Assembly (NCBI RefSeq): GCF_001591405.1
Contig: NZ_BCUV01000002.1
Coordinates: 124,001 to 188,000 of the forward strand
Length of the DNA stretch: 64,000 bases
Direction of reading: 5' to 3'
DNA from: Janibacter terrae NBRC 107853
Lineage (GTDB): Bacteria > Actinomycetota > Actinomycetes > Actinomycetales > Dermatophilaceae
The notes under the pieces are model-generated. The model was not told where the DNA came from. It searched no databases and saw nothing but the letters and a program-made list of their open reading frames with translations. Within the stretch, counting starts at the first letter, position 1. The number at the start of each line of letters is the position of its first letter. Positions 1 through 8,320 of this stretch are shown here, in pieces. The translations under genes and the position numbers were made by a program.

Positions 1-558
1 CACGTCGCGCACGGTGACGAGGTCCTCGATCTCCAGGGCGGAGAGCGACCCGGTCACCTCGTTGAGCCGGTTGGTGTAGCGCTCGAGGGTCTGCATGGCC
101 TGGTTGGCCTGGGAGACGAGCTCGGGCGTGGTCCGCAGCACGTGGCGGCGGCCGTCGACGTAGAGCGCGATGATGTGCATCGACTGGCTGACCGAGACGA
201 CGGGGTAGCCGGTCTGTCGCGCGACCCGCTCGGCGGTGCGGTGGCGGGTGCCGCTCTCGAGCGTCTCGATGCTCGGGTCGGGCACGAGCTGGACGGCGGC
301 CTTGATGATCCGCGAGACCGAGCCGTCGACGACGACGGCGCCGTCCATCTTGGCCAGCTCGCGCAGGCGGGTCGCGGAGAACTCGATGTTGATGTCGAAC
401 CCGCCGGTGCTCAGCGACTCGACGAGCTTGTCGTGGCCGAGCACCACGAGGGCCCCGGTGTTGCCCCGCAGGATGCGCTCGAGCCCGTCGCGCAGCACCG
501 TGCCCGGCGCGACCGCGGCGAGGGTCGTCCGGAAGAGTTCGTCGTCGGGCTCTGGCAC
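1..558 (-). CDS. disA: DisA diadenylate cyclase, N-terminal part (cut by window edge)
   Basis: DNA integrity scanning protein that makes c-di-AMP from two ATP. The 186 codons present cover the N-terminal DAC cyclase domain; the linker and the C-terminal HhH DNA-binding domain lie beyond position 1. Visible catalytic signatures are the DGA triplet near residues 72-74 (in [11 protein letters not shown]) and RHRT near residues 105-108 (in [13 protein letters not shown]). The start is the GTG at 556-558, giving [20 protein letters not shown], which matches the usual DisA N-terminus. A TAGACT hexamer sits 7 nt upstream and includes the radA stop, so disA probably also has its own leaderless promoter. 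It follows radA by 10 nt on the same strand, a classic actinobacterial and firmicute arrangement linking DNA repair to c-di-AMP signalling. Confidence 0.95.
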   Translation of the reverse strand, partial: MPEPDDELFRTTLAAVAPGTVLRDGLERILRGNTGALVVLGHDKLVESLSTGGFDINIEFSATRLRELAKMDGAVVVDGSVSRIIKAAVQLVPDPSIETLESGTRHRTAERVARQTGYPVVSVSQSMHIIALYVDGRRHVLRTTPELVSQANQAMQTLERYTNRLNEVTGSLSALEIEDLVTVRDV

Positions 559-565
559 GAGGGTG

Positions 566-571
566 AGTCTA
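566..571 (-). promoter_or_regulatory. Candidate -10 for leaderless disA
   Basis: On the minus strand this reads TAGACT, ending 7 nt before the disA GTG. It overlaps the TAG stop of radA. Position and spacing match many other genes in this window (inference of a leaderless start). Confidence 0.45.
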
Positions 572-1966
572 GGTGGTGGAGCGCAGGTGACGGCCCGGCG
601 GCGGGCGGCGACGTCGCATCTGCGCGATCGCCGAGGCCACGTCGGGCACCTCGACGACGTCCATGCCGCTCGGGGCGGCCGCGTCCGCGAGCACCCCCTT
701 CGGCACGAGCGCCGTGCGGAAGCCCAGCCGCGCGGCCTCGGTGAGCCGCCGGGAGACCCCGACGGCCGGCCGCACCTCGCCGCTCAGGCCCACCTCGCCG
801 AGGGCGAGGAGGTCGTGGGGGACCGGCTCGTCCAGGACGGCGCTCGCGATCGCGACGGCAACCGCGAGGTCGCTGGACGGCTCGGTGATCTTCACACCGC
901 CGACCGTCGAGACGTAGGTGTCCTGGTTGCCGATCGGGGCGCCGGCGCGCTTGTCCAGGACGGCGATGACCATGGACAGGCGCCCGCTGTCGAGACCGAC
1001 GTTGGCCCGTCGCGGCGTGGGGATCGCCGACGGCGCGACGAGCGCCTGGACCTCGACGACGAGCGGTCGCCTCCCTTCGAGCGTCACGGTGGCGCACGTG
1101 CCCGGGACGTTGATGTGGCGGCTGGAGAGGAAGAGGCCGCTCGGGTCGCTCAGGCCGACGATGCCCACGTCGGAGAGGTCGAAGCACCCGACCTCGTCGG
1201 TCGGCCCGAAACGGTTCTTGACCGCGCGCACCATGCGCAGGCGCGTGTGGCGGTCGCCGTCGAAGGCGACGACGACGTCGACGAGGTGCTCGAGGACGCG
1301 CGGGCCGGCGATCGACCCGTCCTTGGTCACGTGGCCGACGAGGAGCATCGCGAACCCGCCGCTCTTGGCGGCCTTGATGAGCGCACCGGCGACCTCGCGG
1401 ACCTGGCCGACATTGCCCGGGGCGCCGTCGACCTCGCTCGAGGCGACGGTCTGCACCGAGTCGACGACGACGAGGTCGGGCTTCACCTGGGCGATCTGGG
1501 CGAGGACGCTCGCGAGGTCGGTCTCGGCCGCGAGGTAGAGGCCGTCGGTCACGGCGTCGATGCGCTCGGCCCGGCCCCGCACCTGGGCGGCCGACTCCTC
1601 CCCGGAGACGTAGAGCACCCGCGAGGCCTCACCGACGCGGGCAGCCACGTCCAGGAGCAGCGTCGACTTGCCGATGCCGGGCTCGCCGGCGACGAGGACG
1701 ACCGACCCGGGCACGAGCCCGCCGCCGAGGACCCGGTCGAACTCCGGGACCCCCGTGCTGCGATGGGTCGCCTGCGCGCCGTCGACCTCACGGATCGGGA
1801 CGGCCGGTCGCTCGACGAAGGGAGCCGCGGTGGTCCGGGCGGTGACCCCGCCGATCTCCTCGATGGTGCCCCAGGCCTGGCACTCGCCGCAGCGGCCGAC
1901 CCACTTGACGCTCGTCCAGCCGCACTCGCTGCAGCGGTAGCTCGGTCCGCCCTTCTTCGTCGCCAT
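569..1966 (-). CDS. radA: DNA repair protein RadA (Sms)
   Basis: RecA-related ATPase that acts in recombinational repair and branch migration. The 465 residues are full length for the family. An N-terminal four-cysteine zinc finger is visible (Cys12, Cys15, Cys26, Cys29 in [20 protein letters not shown]). The Walker A motif GEPGIGKST lies near residues 94-102. The RadA-specific KNRFG motif follows in the middle, and a Lon-protease-like C-terminal domain (around [20 protein letters not shown]) completes it. The ATG start at 1966 gives [17 protein letters not shown]. It is upstream of disA by 10 nt and downstream of the oxidase gene. A TAGGTT hexamer 7 nt before the ATG suggests that radA has its own leaderless promoter. 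Confidence 0.97.
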   Translation of the reverse strand: MATKKGGPSYRCSECGWTSVKWVGRCGECQAWGTIEEIGGVTARTTAAPFVERPAVPIREVDGAQATHRSTGVPEFDRVLGGGLVPGSVVLVAGEPGIGKSTLLLDVAARVGEASRVLYVSGEESAAQVRGRAERIDAVTDGLYLAAETDLASVLAQIAQVKPDLVVVDSVQTVASSEVDGAPGNVGQVREVAGALIKAAKSGGFAMLLVGHVTKDGSIAGPRVLEHLVDVVVAFDGDRHTRLRMVRAVKNRFGPTDEVGCFDLSDVGIVGLSDPSGLFLSSRHINVPGTCATVTLEGRRPLVVEVQALVAPSAIPTPRRANVGLDSGRLSMVIAVLDKRAGAPIGNQDTYVSTVGGVKITEPSSDLAVAVAIASAVLDEPVPHDLLALGEVGLSGEVRPAVGVSRRLTEAARLGFRTALVPKGVLADAAAPSGMDVVEVPDVASAIAQMRRRRPPPGRHLRSTT

Positions 1967-1973
1967 GGGTCAG

Positions 1974-1979
1974 AACCTA
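1974..1979 (-). promoter_or_regulatory. Candidate -10 for leaderless radA
   Basis: TAGGTT on the minus strand, 7 nt before the radA ATG. It lies in the 38-nt gap after the oxidase gene and leaves no room for a Shine-Dalgarno leader. Confidence 0.5.
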
Positions 1980-2004
1980 CGTGGCGGGTCCGACAGCCTC
2001 GCGC

Positions 2005-3423
2005 TCACAGCGCGTCGAGCATCTTGCCCGGGTTGAGGATCCCCAGCGGGTCGAGCGCCGCCTTGACCGCGCGGTGCACCCGCCGGCTGCCCTCGTCGAG
2101 CTCGCGCGCCAGCCACTGCCGCTTGAGGTAGCCGACACCGTGCTCGCCGGTGATCGTGCCGCCGAGCGCGAGCCCGACCTCCATGATCCGGTCGAAGGCG
2201 GCGTCGGCGCGCGCCACGTCCGCGGGGTCGGAGGCGTCGAAGAAGATCGACGGGTGGGTGTTGCCGTCACCCGCGTGCGCGACGACGGCGATCGTCAGAC
2301 CGGACTCGGCGGCGATCTCGTCGAGCCGGTCGTAGAACTCGGGCAGCCGGTGCCGCGGCAGGCAGACGTCGTCGAGCAGCTGCCCGCCGCCGTGGGTCTG
2401 GGCGTGGTGCTCGTACGCGGGCTGCGCCATGCGGCGGGCGGCGACGAGCGCCGCGCTGTCCGTGGGGTCCTCGGAGAGGACGACGTCGATCGCCTCGTGC
2501 GCCTCGGCGAAGCCGGCGAAGGCCTCCACCTCCGCCCGGGCCGCGTCCGGGCTGCCGCTCCCGTCGGACTGCACGAGCAGCATCGCCCCGGCCCCGTCGT
2601 CGAGCCCGACGTCGCGGTAGGCGTTGATCATCCGCAGCGTCGTGCGGTCCATCGACTCCACGAGGGAGGGCTGGGCGCCCGAGGCCATGAGGTCCGCAAC
2701 GGTCGCCGCGGCGTGCCGCACGTCCGCGAAGGTCGCCACCGCAGTGAGCGCTTCCGGCAGCACCGGCACGAGGCGCAGCGTGACCTCGACGACCACGCCG
2801 AGCGTCCCCTCCGACCCGACGAAGAGACCGCGCAGGTCGAGCCCGGCAACCCCCTTCGTCGTCGTCGTGCCGATCGTCGTCAGGGTGCCGTCCGCGAGCA
2901 CGACCCTCAGCTGCCGCACGTAGTCACGGGTCACCCCGTACTTGACGCAGCACAGGCCACCGGCGTCGGTCGCGACGTTGCCGCCGATCGACGAGATCGC
3001 GACCGACCCCGGGTCCGGCGGGTAGGACAGTCCGTGGGGGGCGAGCGCGTCCTTGAGGTCCTGGTTGATGATCCCCGGCTCCACGGTGACCGTGCGCTCG
3101 GAGGTGTCGACGTCGAGCACCCGCGTCATCCGCTCGAGCGAGAGCAGCAGGCAGCCGGGCACGGCGTTGGCGCCGCCGGACAGGCCCGTGCGTGCGCCCT
3201 GCGGCACGACCGGCACACGGTGGCGGGTCGCGAAGCGCATCGTCTCCTGCACGTCCGACACCGTCCGGGCCCGGACGAGCGCGACGGCGCCCTCGCCGGG
3301 GCACCACAGGGCCTGGTCCCGCGAGTGCCCGGCGACCACGTCCGGGTCGGTGGCGAGGACCCCCTCCCCGAGCAGCGGGCCGAGCTCGGCCCGCACGGTG
3401 TCGGCCGTGACGAAGGGGGACAT
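2005..3423 (-). CDS. FAD-linked oxidase (GlcD / D-lactate dehydrogenase type)
   Basis: A 472-residue flavoprotein of the FAD-binding type 4 (VAO/GlcD) family, oxidising a 2-hydroxyacid such as glycolate or D-lactate. The FAD-binding half shows VVPQGARTGLSGGANAVPG and ISSIGGNVATDAGGLCCVKY. The C-terminal FAD-oxidase domain shows VVAHAGDGNTHPSIFF and the closing GTITGEHGVGYLKRQWL motif. The start chosen is the ATG at 3423 (MSPFVTADTVRAELGPLLG); reading further upstream would run into the neighbouring gene in another frame. It is transcribed 2 nt after the Cys-rich protein gene, so they are probably one operon. The substrate cannot be assigned from sequence alone. Confidence 0.9.
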   Translation of the reverse strand: MSPFVTADTVRAELGPLLGEGVLATDPDVVAGHSRDQALWCPGEGAVALVRARTVSDVQETMRFATRHRVPVVPQGARTGLSGGANAVPGCLLLSLERMTRVLDVDTSERTVTVEPGIINQDLKDALAPHGLSYPPDPGSVAISSIGGNVATDAGGLCCVKYGVTRDYVRQLRVVLADGTLTTIGTTTTKGVAGLDLRGLFVGSEGTLGVVVEVTLRLVPVLPEALTAVATFADVRHAAATVADLMASGAQPSLVESMDRTTLRMINAYRDVGLDDGAGAMLLVQSDGSGSPDAARAEVEAFAGFAEAHEAIDVVLSEDPTDSAALVAARRMAQPAYEHHAQTHGGGQLLDDVCLPRHRLPEFYDRLDEIAAESGLTIAVVAHAGDGNTHPSIFFDASDPADVARADAAFDRIMEVGLALGGTITGEHGVGYLKRQWLARELDEGSRRVHRAVKAALDPLGILNPGKMLDAL

Positions 3424-3425
3424 GG

Positions 3426-4262
3426 TCAGGCCTCTCGAGCGGCGAGCGTGGCGGGGTGGACGAGGAGCGGCAGCAGCGCCCGGCCGGAGGGCGAAGGGCG
3501 GGACCTCCCCTTCGTCGTCGTGGCCGCCTCGACGAGGGCGAGGTGGGCCTCGCAGCGGGCGGCGAGCTCGTCGTAGCCCTCCTGGCCCATGAGCTCGACG
3601 AGCCCGGGACCCTCGGTGACGTAGACGGGGTCGGCGGCGACGTGCGCGTCGGGGCTGCCCGAGCAGTACCAGTCGAGATCGTGCCCGCCGGGCCCCCACC
3701 CGCGGCGGTCGTACTCGCCGATGCTGACCTCGAGGTAGCTGCTCTGGTCCGGCAGCTCGACGGTGCGGTAGGTGCGGCGGATCGGCAGCTGCCAGCACAC
3801 GTCGGGCTTGACCGTGTGCGGCTCGACCCCGGTGAGCACCGCGTGCTGGTGGAGGGCGCAGCCGGCGCCGGCGGGGAAGCCCGGGCGGTTCAGGAAGATG
3901 CAGGCGCCGTCGACGACCTTGGTCTTGAGGTCGCCGTCCTCCTTCTCCGTCCACGCGGACCTGCGGGTGGAGCCGGGGTGCAGCTCCCACTCGTCCTCGC
4001 CGAGCTCGTCGACGACCGCCTTGACGCGCGCGACGTCGTCCTTGTCAGTGAAGTGCGCGCCGAGGACGCAGCAGCCGAAGTCCGGCTTGTCCGCGTCGAT
4101 GCCGTGGCAGCCGGAGCCGAAGACGCACGTCCACCTCGACGTGAGCCAGGTCAGGTCGCAGCGGAAGCGCTGGCCGTCGTCCGCCGGGTCCTCGAACTCG
4201 ACCCACGTGCGGGCCACCTGCAGGCCGGTCTCGCCCGCGTGCTGCGGGGTCTCGTCACTCAC
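3426..4262 (-). CDS. Conserved Cys-rich protein next to ppx (Rv0495c-like by position)
   Basis: A 278-residue soluble protein of unknown function. It has a cysteine cluster in its first quarter ([22 protein letters not shown] then [10 protein letters not shown]) and further cysteines in [20 protein letters not shown] and PDVCWQLP. This could ligate a metal or an Fe-S cluster, but no catalytic motif is recognised. Its place beside ppx, divergently oriented, is the same as that of the conserved hypothetical Rv0495c beside ppx1 in mycobacteria (from memory). It starts with GTG at 4262. A TAGGCT hexamer lies 7 nt upstream, which supports this start as leaderless. Its C-terminus carries a CGAAGGG/CCCCTTCG hairpin in the DNA. 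Confidence 0.8.
   Translation of the reverse strand: MSDETPQHAGETGLQVARTWVEFEDPADDGQRFRCDLTWLTSRWTCVFGSGCHGIDADKPDFGCCVLGAHFTDKDDVARVKAVVDELGEDEWELHPGSTRRSAWTEKEDGDLKTKVVDGACIFLNRPGFPAGAGCALHQHAVLTGVEPHTVKPDVCWQLPIRRTYRTVELPDQSSYLEVSIGEYDRRGWGPGGHDLDWYCSGSPDAHVAADPVYVTEGPGLVELMGQEGYDELAARCEAHLALVEAATTTKGRSRPSPSGRALLPLLVHPATLAAREA
3492..3514. repeat. In-gene hairpin built from the CGAAGGGG motif
   Basis: CGAAGGG, an 8-nt spacer cgggacct, then CCCCTTCG, inside the C-terminal coding part of the Cys-rich protein. Its spacer closely resembles that of the copy at 53062-53085. Confidence 0.5.
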
Positions 4263-4269
4263 GCCCGCC

Positions 4270-4275
4270 AGCCTA
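4270..4275 (-). promoter_or_regulatory. Candidate -10 for the Cys-rich protein gene
   Basis: TAGGCT on the minus strand, 7 nt before the GTG at 4262. It is divergent from the ppx promoter 36 nt away. Confidence 0.5.
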
Positions 4276-4311
4276 TGTCGCTGCCCGTGCGGCCGGACGA
4301 CGGCGTGCGTC

Positions 4312-4317
4312 TACTGT
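4312..4317 (+). promoter_or_regulatory. Candidate -10 for leaderless ppx
   Basis: TACTGT ending 6 nt before the ppx GTG at 4324. No Shine-Dalgarno sequence is seen in between. Confidence 0.5.
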
Positions 4318-4323
4318 TGCCCC

Positions 4324-5250
4324 GTGCGCCTTGGTGTCATCGACGTCGGTTCCAACACCGTCCACCTGCTGATCGTGGACGCCCACCACGGTGCGGCGCC
4401 CATCCCGGCGACCTCCCACAAGATCCTGCTGCGGCTCTCCGAGCACGTCGACGACGAGGGCTGCATCGACGAGACCGGCGCCCGTGACCTCGCGCGCTTC
4501 GTCGCCGAGTGCCTCGAGGTCGCGGAGAACCAGGGCGCCGAGGAGATCCTCGCCTTCGCCACGAGCGCGGTCCGCGAGGCCCCCAACGGCGAGCAGGTGC
4601 TCGCCCGGGTCCGCGCGGAGACCGGGGTCGACCTGCGCGTCCTGAGCGGTGAGGACGAGGCGCGGCTGACCTTCCTCGCCGCCCGCCGCTGGGCCGGCTG
4701 GTCCGCGGGCAAGCTGCTCGTCATCGACATCGGCGGCGGCTCGCTCGAGCTGACCCTCGGCGACGACGAGGACCCCGACATCGCCAAGTCCCTGATGCTC
4801 GGCGCCGGCCGGGTGACCCGCGAGCTGCTCGCCGGCGACCCCCCGACGGCGAGGGAGATCAAGGAGGCGCGGCGCCACGTGCGGGCCACGCTCGCCAAGG
4901 AGATCCGGCCCTACGCCAAGGCGAGTGCCCCCGACACGGTGCTCGGCACGAGCAAGACGATGCGCTCGCTCGCGCGCGTGGCCGGCGCCGCGCCGAGCGC
5001 CGACGGTCCCTACGTCCCCCGGCGGCTGCGGCTGGCCGATGTCACCTCGACCATCGCGCGGATCACCCCGATGACCGCCCACGAGCGGGTCGAGCTGCCC
5101 GGGGTGTCCTCCTCGCGCGCCCACCAGCTGCTCGCCGGTGGCATCGTCGCCGAGGCCGCGATGGACCTCCTCGGGGTGCAGGAGCTGAAGATCTGCCCGT
5201 GGGCGCTGCGCGAGGGCGTGCTCCTGCGCTACCTCGACCTCATGAGCTGA
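4324..5250 (+). CDS. ppx: Ppx/GppA family exopolyphosphatase
   Basis: A 308-residue member of the ASKHA-fold Ppx/GppA phosphatases, which hydrolyse polyphosphate and/or pppGpp. Family signatures are the N-terminal phosphate loop [47 protein letters not shown] and the second phosphate motif [11 protein letters not shown]. The length is that of the short actinobacterial two-domain type, without the C-terminal HD domain of the E. coli enzyme. The start is the GTG at 4324, fixed by homology ([12 protein letters not shown]) and by the TACTGT hexamer 6 nt upstream. It is followed after 27 nt by an isomerase-like gene, as in other actinobacteria. The choice between polyphosphatase and pppGpp hydrolase cannot be made here. 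Confidence 0.92.
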   Translation: MRLGVIDVGSNTVHLLIVDAHHGAAPIPATSHKILLRLSEHVDDEGCIDETGARDLARFVAECLEVAENQGAEEILAFATSAVREAPNGEQVLARVRAETGVDLRVLSGEDEARLTFLAARRWAGWSAGKLLVIDIGGGSLELTLGDDEDPDIAKSLMLGAGRVTRELLAGDPPTAREIKEARRHVRATLAKEIRPYAKASAPDTVLGTSKTMRSLARVAGAAPSADGPYVPRRLRLADVTSTIARITPMTAHERVELPGVSSSRAHQLLAGGIVAEAAMDLLGVQELKICPWALREGVLLRYLDLMS

Positions 5251-5264
5251 TCCCGGCCGGGGTC

Positions 5265-5270
5265 TACGCT
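5265..5270 (+). promoter_or_regulatory. Candidate -10 for the isomerase gene
   Basis: TACGCT ending 7 nt before the ATG at 5278, in the 27-nt gap after ppx. Confidence 0.45.
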
Positions 5271-5277
5271 CGTATCC

Positions 5278-6108
5278 ATGCCTGCTCTGCGCCACGTCCC
5301 CGTGGCCCTGTCCTCGGCCTCGGTGTACCCCGAGGGGGCGGCGGCGGCCTTCGAGATCGCGGCGACCCTCGGCTACGACGGCGTCGAGATCATGGTGTGG
5401 ACCGACCCGATCTCCCAGAACTCCCGTGCCCTGCGCGCCCTCGCCGACCACCACGGCCTCGACATCGTCTCGATCCACGCACCGACGCTGCTGCTCACCC
5501 AGCGCGTCCTCGGACCGGACCCGTGGGGCAAGGTCGACGGGTCGATCGAGCTCGCGCACGAGGTGGGCGCGCCGACGGTCGTGCTCCACCCGCCCTTCCG
5601 CTGGCAGAAGGAGTACGCCCGCACCTTCGCCGACGGCGTCGCGGAGCGCGAGCACGACAGCGGCATCGTCCTGGCGGTGGAGAACATGTTCCCCTGGGCG
5701 GCCCGCGGCCGGCAGGTGCAGGCCTACCTGCCGCACTGGGACCCGGTGGCCCAGCCCTACGACCACGTGACGATCGACCTGTCGCACACCGCGACGGCCG
5801 GCAGCGACGCGATGCAGATGGTCACCGACCTCGGCAGCCGGCTCTCGCACGTCCACCTCGCCGACGGGCTGCCCACGACGCACAAGGACGACCACCTCGT
5901 CCCGGGCCGGGGGTCCCAGCCGTGTGCCGAGGTCCTCGCCCATGTCGCCGGGAGCGACTTCGCCGGGTCGGTGGTGCTGGAGGTCGGCACCCGCAAGCGG
6001 CCGCGCGAGCGCGAGGCCGACCTGCGCGAGTCGTTGGACTTCGCGCGTCGTCATCTCGGCCAGGCAGGCGACGAACCGGTCGCGGACGTCGACGACCCGG
6101 CGTCCTGA
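5278..6108 (+). CDS. Sugar phosphate isomerase/epimerase-like TIM-barrel protein
   Basis: A 276-residue protein of the AP-endonuclease-2/xylose-isomerase-like TIM-barrel superfamily. Recognisable barrel segments are LGYDGVEIMVW, LDIVSIHAPTLLL, GAPTVVLHPPFRWQKEY, LAVENMFPW and LSHVHLADG. Together they supply the His/Glu/Asp residues expected for a divalent-metal site. The substrate is unknown. Position downstream of ppx is conserved in actinobacteria (compare Rv0498, from memory). Its TGA overlaps the ATG of the TetR gene by one base, so the two are co-transcribed. Confidence 0.8.
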   Translation: MPALRHVPVALSSASVYPEGAAAAFEIAATLGYDGVEIMVWTDPISQNSRALRALADHHGLDIVSIHAPTLLLTQRVLGPDPWGKVDGSIELAHEVGAPTVVLHPPFRWQKEYARTFADGVAEREHDSGIVLAVENMFPWAARGRQVQAYLPHWDPVAQPYDHVTIDLSHTATAGSDAMQMVTDLGSRLSHVHLADGLPTTHKDDHLVPGRGSQPCAEVLAHVAGSDFAGSVVLEVGTRKRPREREADLRESLDFARRHLGQAGDEPVADVDDPAS

Positions 6109-6695
6109 TGGCACGCGGCCGGCGCCCCGGCGAGCGCGACACCCGGGCCGACATCCTCGTCGCGGCGCGCGGTCTCTTCGCGACGAAGGGGTTCGACGGC
6201 ACCTCCGTGCGCGCCGTGGCCCGTGAGGCGGAGGTCGACCCGGCACTCGTCCACCACTACTTCGCCGGCAAGGCCAGCCTCTTCGCCGAGGTCGTCGGGG
6301 TCCCGCCGGGCTTCGAGGACGAGATCGTCGCCGCGGTCGAGGGCCCGCGCGAGGGCGCGGGGGAACGCATCGTGCGCACCTTCCTCGCGGTCTGGGACAG
6401 CCCCCAGGGGCGGGCGCGCTTCCAGGCGATGATCGGCGCGGTCGCGACTCACGAGGGAGCGGCCCGGTTGCTGCAGGACTTCGTCGTGCGCACCGTCTTC
6501 GTCCGCATCGCTGCCCACTTCGCCGACGGCGAGGAGGTCGACGAGCTCGCGGTCGCCGCCGTCGGTGCGCAGATGGTCGGCCTCGGGATGCTGCGCTACG
6601 TCGTCCGGCTGCCGGCGATGGTCGAGGCCGACCCGGAGGACCTCGTCGCCGCCGTCGGCCCCGCCGTCCAGCGCCTCCTCGCACCCCCGACCTGA
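6108..6695 (+). CDS. TetR family transcriptional regulator
   Basis: A 195-residue regulator. The N-terminal TetR helix-turn-helix is clear (RADILVAARGLFATKGFDGTS ... VDPALVHHYFAGKASLFAEVV). The remaining residues form the ligand-binding helical domain ending in VQRLLAPPT. Its ATG overlaps the stop of the isomerase gene. The gene immediately downstream encodes an ABC ATPase whose start codon is embedded in a palindrome (6829-6850), a plausible operator for this regulator. A 23-bp inverted repeat follows 2 nt after its stop. The role is inferred as a ligand-responsive repressor of the ABC exporter; the ligand is unknown. Confidence 0.88.
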   Translation: MARGRRPGERDTRADILVAARGLFATKGFDGTSVRAVAREAEVDPALVHHYFAGKASLFAEVVGVPPGFEDEIVAAVEGPREGAGERIVRTFLAVWDSPQGRARFQAMIGAVATHEGAARLLQDFVVRTVFVRIAAHFADGEEVDELAVAAVGAQMVGLGMLRYVVRLPAMVEADPEDLVAAVGPAVQRLLAPPT

Positions 6696-6697
6696 GT

Positions 6698-6763
6698 CCG
6701 CATTCCCCTAGGGCAATGCACCCTCGGGCGACCGCTCGTCTGCATTGCCCTAGGGGAATGCGG
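6698..6763. repeat. Inverted repeat of the GCATTSCCCTAGGGSAATGC family, copy 1
   Basis: Two perfectly complementary 23-nt arms (6698-6720 and 6741-6763) enclose a 20-nt loop. Each arm is itself a near-palindrome centred on CCTAGG. It starts 2 nt after the TetR stop. The same core recurs at 28012-28037 and 60407-60468. As RNA it would form a strong hairpin, but no T-run follows, so a classical intrinsic terminator is not obvious. Confidence 0.85.
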
Positions 6764-6826
6764 GGTCCGGGGGCCGTTCGGCGCAGAGCGGGGCGAAGGG
6801 GGTTGCTCCGCACTCGCGACGAGGTC

Positions 6827-6832
6827 CAGAAT
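6827..6832 (+). promoter_or_regulatory. Candidate promoter of the ABC exporter operon
   Basis: CAGAAT lies 18 nt downstream of TTGCTC (6803-6808) and 7 nt before the ATG at 6840. The spacing suggests a sigma-70-type promoter producing a leaderless mRNA. Confidence 0.35.
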
Positions 6833-6850
6833 TCATCACATGGTGAATTC
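6829..6850. promoter_or_regulatory. Palindromic operator over the ABC exporter start codon
   Basis: GAATTCA and TGAATTC face each other across TCACATGG, and part of the spacer also pairs. The ATG of the ATPase gene (6840-6842) is inside. This AT-rich, two-fold symmetric site in an otherwise GC-rich gap is a typical TetR-type operator. The neighbouring TetR protein is the obvious candidate to bind it (inference). Confidence 0.6.
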
Positions 6851-7562
6851 AGCGATCGAGATCACCGACCTCCGGGTCACGCGGGGCGGCCGCCTCGTCA
6901 TCCCCGGCCTCGACCTGCACGTCCCCGAGGGGCAGGTCGTCGGGCTCCTCGGACCGAGCGGTGGCGGCAAGTCCACGGTCATGCGCGCGGTCGTCGGCGT
7001 CCAGCAGGTCGACTCGGGGCGCATCGAGGTCCTCGGGCTGCCGGCCGGGCACCGCGACCTGCGCCACCGGGTCGGTTACGTCACCCAGGCGCCGAGCATC
7101 TACGGCGACCTGACCGTGCGCGAGAACGTCGCGCACTTCGGCGCCCTCCTCGGCGTCCCGGACCTCGGCCGGGCGTGCGCCGCGGTGATCGAGCGGGTCG
7201 ACCTCGGCCCCCACGCGGACTCGCGCGCCGACACGTTCTCCGGCGGAGAGCTCAGCCGCGCCAGCCTCGCCGCGGCGCTCGTGGGGACCCCCGACGTGCT
7301 CGTCCTCGACGAGCCGACCGTCGGCCTCGACCCGGTCCTGCGCCGTGACCTGTGGGACCTCTTCCGCCGCCTCGCCGCCGACGGCGTCACCCTGCTCGTG
7401 TCGAGCCACGTCATGGACGAGGCCTCCCGCTGCGACCGCCTCGTCCTGCTGCGCGAAGGGGAGGTCCTCGCCGACGACACCCCGCGTCACCTCCTCGAGC
7501 TGACCGGTGCCGCCGACACGGAGGGCGCCTTCCTCGCCCTCGTGGAGGCGGACGCGGCATGA
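6840..7562 (+). CDS. ABC transporter ATP-binding protein (ABC-2 exporter)
   Basis: A 240-residue ATPase subunit of an ABC-2 type exporter. It shows Walker A GPSGGGKST (near residues 39-47), the Q-loop region VGYVTQAPSIYG, the signature FSGGELSRASLAAAL, Walker B VLVLDEPTVGLDP and the switch histidine in LLVSSHVMDEA. It partners the permease that begins in its ATGA overlap (7559). The substrate is unknown; the family exports drugs, antibiotics or lipids. The start codon lies within a palindrome and close to a -10-like hexamer, so control by the upstream TetR protein is likely. Confidence 0.93.
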   Translation: MVNSAIEITDLRVTRGGRLVIPGLDLHVPEGQVVGLLGPSGGGKSTVMRAVVGVQQVDSGRIEVLGLPAGHRDLRHRVGYVTQAPSIYGDLTVRENVAHFGALLGVPDLGRACAAVIERVDLGPHADSRADTFSGGELSRASLAAALVGTPDVLVLDEPTVGLDPVLRRDLWDLFRRLAADGVTLLVSSHVMDEASRCDRLVLLREGEVLADDTPRHLLELTGAADTEGAFLALVEADAA

Positions 7563-8293
7563 ACCCCCGGCGCACCCTCCTCACCGCCGCCCGGGTGCTG
7601 CGGCAGGTGGCCCGGGACCACCGCACGCTCGCCCTGCTCCTCGCCATGCCGGTCGTGCTCATGGGTCTGCTCGCCTGGATCTACGTCGACGGACCGCTCT
7701 TCGAGCGGGTCGGACCCGCGCTCCTGACGGTCTTCCCCTTCGTCATCATGTTCGTCGTCACCAGCGTCGCGACCCTGCGGGAGCGCACGAGCGGGACCCT
7801 CGAGCGGCTCCTCACCACGCCGCTCGGCAAGGGCGACCTCGTCGTGGGCTACGCGCTGGCCTTCGGGCTGCTCGCCGTCGTGCAGGGTGTCGTCGTCACG
7901 TCCGTCTCGGTGTGGCTGTACGGGCTCGACACCACGGCCTCGTCGGCCTGGCTCGTCCTCGTCGTCGTCGGCAGCGGGGTGCTCGGCACCTCCCTCGGGC
8001 TGCTGGCCTCGGCCTTCGCGCGGACCGAGTTCCAGGCGGTGCAGCTCATGCCGGCCACGGTGCTGCCGCAGTTCCTCCTGTGCGGCCTGCTCGTGCCGCG
8101 CGACCGCCTGCCCCGGCCCCTCGAGCTGCTCTCCGACGTGCTGCCCCTGTCCCATGTCGTCGACGCCGCGTCGTCGGTCGCCCGTCAGGCCGCCCCGTTC
8201 GACGACCTCGTCGTCCCGCTGCTCGTCATCGGGGTGTGGATCGTCGTCGCGCTGGTGCTCGGCAGTCTCACCCTGCGCCGACGGACACCATGA
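7559..8293 (+). CDS. ABC-2 type permease
   Basis: A 244-residue integral membrane subunit with about six hydrophobic helices: around LALLLAMPVVLMGLLAWIYV, LLTVFPFVIMFVVTSVATL, the GLLAVVQGVVVTSVSVWLY segment, LVLVVVGSGVLGTSLGLLA, the LMPATVLPQFLLCGLLV segment and a C-terminal VPLLVIGVWIVVALVLG. The ABC-2 coupling motif LRERTSGTLERLLTTPL is present after the second helix. It is translationally coupled to the ATPase (ATGA). It presumably forms a dimeric exporter with it. Confidence 0.9.
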   Translation: MNPRRTLLTAARVLRQVARDHRTLALLLAMPVVLMGLLAWIYVDGPLFERVGPALLTVFPFVIMFVVTSVATLRERTSGTLERLLTTPLGKGDLVVGYALAFGLLAVVQGVVVTSVSVWLYGLDTTASSAWLVLVVVGSGVLGTSLGLLASAFARTEFQAVQLMPATVLPQFLLCGLLVPRDRLPRPLELLSDVLPLSHVVDAASSVARQAAPFDDLVVPLLVIGVWIVVALVLGSLTLRRRTP

Positions 8294-8307
8294 GCCGCCC
8301 CTGACCG

Positions 8308-8313
8308 TAGGCT
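8308..8313 (+). promoter_or_regulatory. Candidate -10 for the dagK-like gene
   Basis: TAGGCT ending 7 nt before the GTG at 8321, in the 27-nt gap after the permease gene. Confidence 0.5.
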
Positions 8314-8320
8314 GGCGATC

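Noticed and set aside
4273-6813. An 846-codon open frame on the minus strand opposite ppx, the isomerase and TetR genes
   Set aside because: It runs across three well-supported plus-strand genes, is Arg/Gly/Val-rich without any recognisable motif, and is the typical antisense shadow of high-GC codon use.
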